Assembly: GCA_963514095.1 (NCBI GenBank)
Contig: OY741272.1
Span: 24,755,230-24,819,229, forward strand
DNA length: 64,000 nt
Reading direction: 5' to 3'
DNA from: Eutrigla gurnardus
Taxonomy: Eukaryota; Chordata; Actinopteri; Perciformes; Triglidae
Under the pieces are notes generated by a model. That model did no database searches. It was not told the DNA's origin and worked only from the letters and a program-made list of their open reading frames with translations. Positions 62,722 through 64,000 of the stretch are shown here, piece by piece. The position numbers were made by a program, and so were the translations under genes. Positions within the stretch are counted from its first letter, which is position 1. Each line of letters opens with the position of its first letter.

Positions 62722-64000
62722 GTACGCCGTCTCAATATCGCTAAAAAACGTCTCTTTATCTCCCACGAATCACACAATAGATGTTTACTATTTGCCTTTT
62801 TTTGCTCTGTCTTTTGACTTGAATCGCATGCATTTGAAGCCTCGGGTCGACGGGTGTGCTCAGGTCCCCGACCACCAGGTCCGAGAATTATCCATCAGAT
62901 ATTTGAAAGCATTTAAAATATTTATCCTGCTCGGGCTGCCTGATCTCCAGATGCCGTGTTGTCTCTGCAGCTATATAGGATTTTTCCCAAAGTGAAATGA
63001 AAGCAGCTGTTCCCCTCCTCGGCTCGGCCTCAGCTCCTCATTTTGCTCGACCGCCGTCTAATATGTAACAGGCAGACAATTGAGGCGAACATGTGGTGAG
63101 GGCGGTTAATGTACATACACAGTTTGCTTTCTTATTTAGGCCGGAGTGTTGTGGCTTCACTTTGAGCATGTATAAAAATGTTTTACTCTCAAAACCGCTT
63201 CATCCAGACCAGCTCAGTGGAGTCTTCATGACTCTCCCTGCAGTTTGTCACCTCACAACATCTTACATAACCCCATACATGTATTTCCTATATGGAAAAT
63301 CACAGCCACTGAGCTACATGTAATGTCACTCTCCCCCTGTAACTCATCATCTCCCCCCACGGTGGGAAAGTTCACACGCAGCCATTACATTCAGACAGGA
63401 ACGCGCCTGACAGGGAGGTGATACTAAGTGTTATTTTGTTCCCTCTCTTTGGCCAAATGCTGGTTCCGCCGGCGATGTGACACCGCCATGGAAAATTACA
63501 GTTTTTTTTCCCAGGGGCCCCTTTTCGAATCTGCGGTCTGTTGTCATCACGCGCCTCGATCCTTCCACTGATAGACGCACCGTGAGATACGATCTAAGCA
63601 GGTGGATTTTTTTTTGTTAAAATGACCATCTTGGTACGCGACCGGCGGCGGCGGCAGCGGCGGCTTCTGGAGACTGTCCATGTGGATAAGTAGTGACTTA
63701 AGTGATGGAGACAATTATGGTCGTCCAGTAACGCCCAGGGGCCGTTGTCAGGCCCGTCTGGAATAACATGCTGTTGGCTGGGACAAGATAGTATCGCTGC
63801 CTGGGCTTGTTGAGTACACACACACTCACACACACACACACACACATGCAGCACAGAGTTTAATGAAACCAACCTGCGCCGGTATGATATCCCATGGGTC
63901 ATCTCTGTCTCCATACGCTTCAAGCTCCGCATCCCATCTTCTCACTGCTGCCGCTCAGACTCCGCTTACTACAAAAACAACAAAAAAAAAGAAGCAGAGA
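62722..64000 (+). other. hipk2: start of hipk2 intron 5 (runs off the window)
   Basis: Donor GTACGC. Contains a CGG-rich tract at 63643-63665 and an AC array at 63816-63846. No sequence encoding the next HIPK2 segment is seen. Confidence 0.85.

Noticed and set aside
1..64000. CRISPR arrays, operons, prophage or toxin-antitoxin systems
   Set aside because: The window is vertebrate DNA. The tandem repeats are microsatellites or a minisatellite without spacer structure, and no bacterial-type gene is present.

Overview
The window is vertebrate genomic DNA, almost certainly from a ray-finned (teleost) fish. The reasons are one multi-exon gene with GT-AG introns, very abundant (GT)n/(AC)n microsatellites, two degenerate tRNA-type short interspersed elements with tails that I recall as typical of spiny-rayed fishes, and a protein about 90% like tetrapod HIPK2 in its kinase part but with a novel N-terminal glycine tract. 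There is no bacterial or viral gene content.

The only gene I can support is the 5' part of hipk2 (homeodomain-interacting protein kinase 2), on the + strand. Five coding exons are visible: 15956-15974, 31447-32632, 60706-60829, 61434-61553 and 62635-62721. They join in frame (phases 1, 2, 0, 0) into 512 residues, covering the N-terminal regulatory region, the whole ATP-binding lobe, the catalytic and activation segments, and most of the C-lobe. The last part of the kinase domain and the long C-terminal tail lie beyond the right edge.

Layout: 1-14480 is intergenic or upstream DNA with simple repeats and no recognised exon. 14480-14960 is a CpG-richer block with NF-Y and TATA promoter-like signals. 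14970-15420 is AT-rich and holds a 22-bp perfect hairpin. 15430-15975 is the CpG-rich promoter and first exon of hipk2, with several upstream ORFs. 15975-31446 is intron 1 (15.5 kb). 31447-32632 is the large, GC-rich exon 2. 32633-60705 is intron 2 (28 kb), with a short inverted-repeat transposon at 34588-34994, a SINE near 36.0-36.2 kb, many microsatellites and a 13-copy 21-bp minisatellite at 58501-58770. Exons 3-5 follow closely, and 62722-64000 is the start of intron 5.

No previously undescribed multi-gene system is visible. The observations most worth checking are the fish glycine-rich insertion, the overlapping upstream ORF that crosses the exon 1/exon 2 junction, the minisatellite that is open on both strands, the inverted-repeat element, and the motif-dense intronic blocks that look like candidate enhancers.
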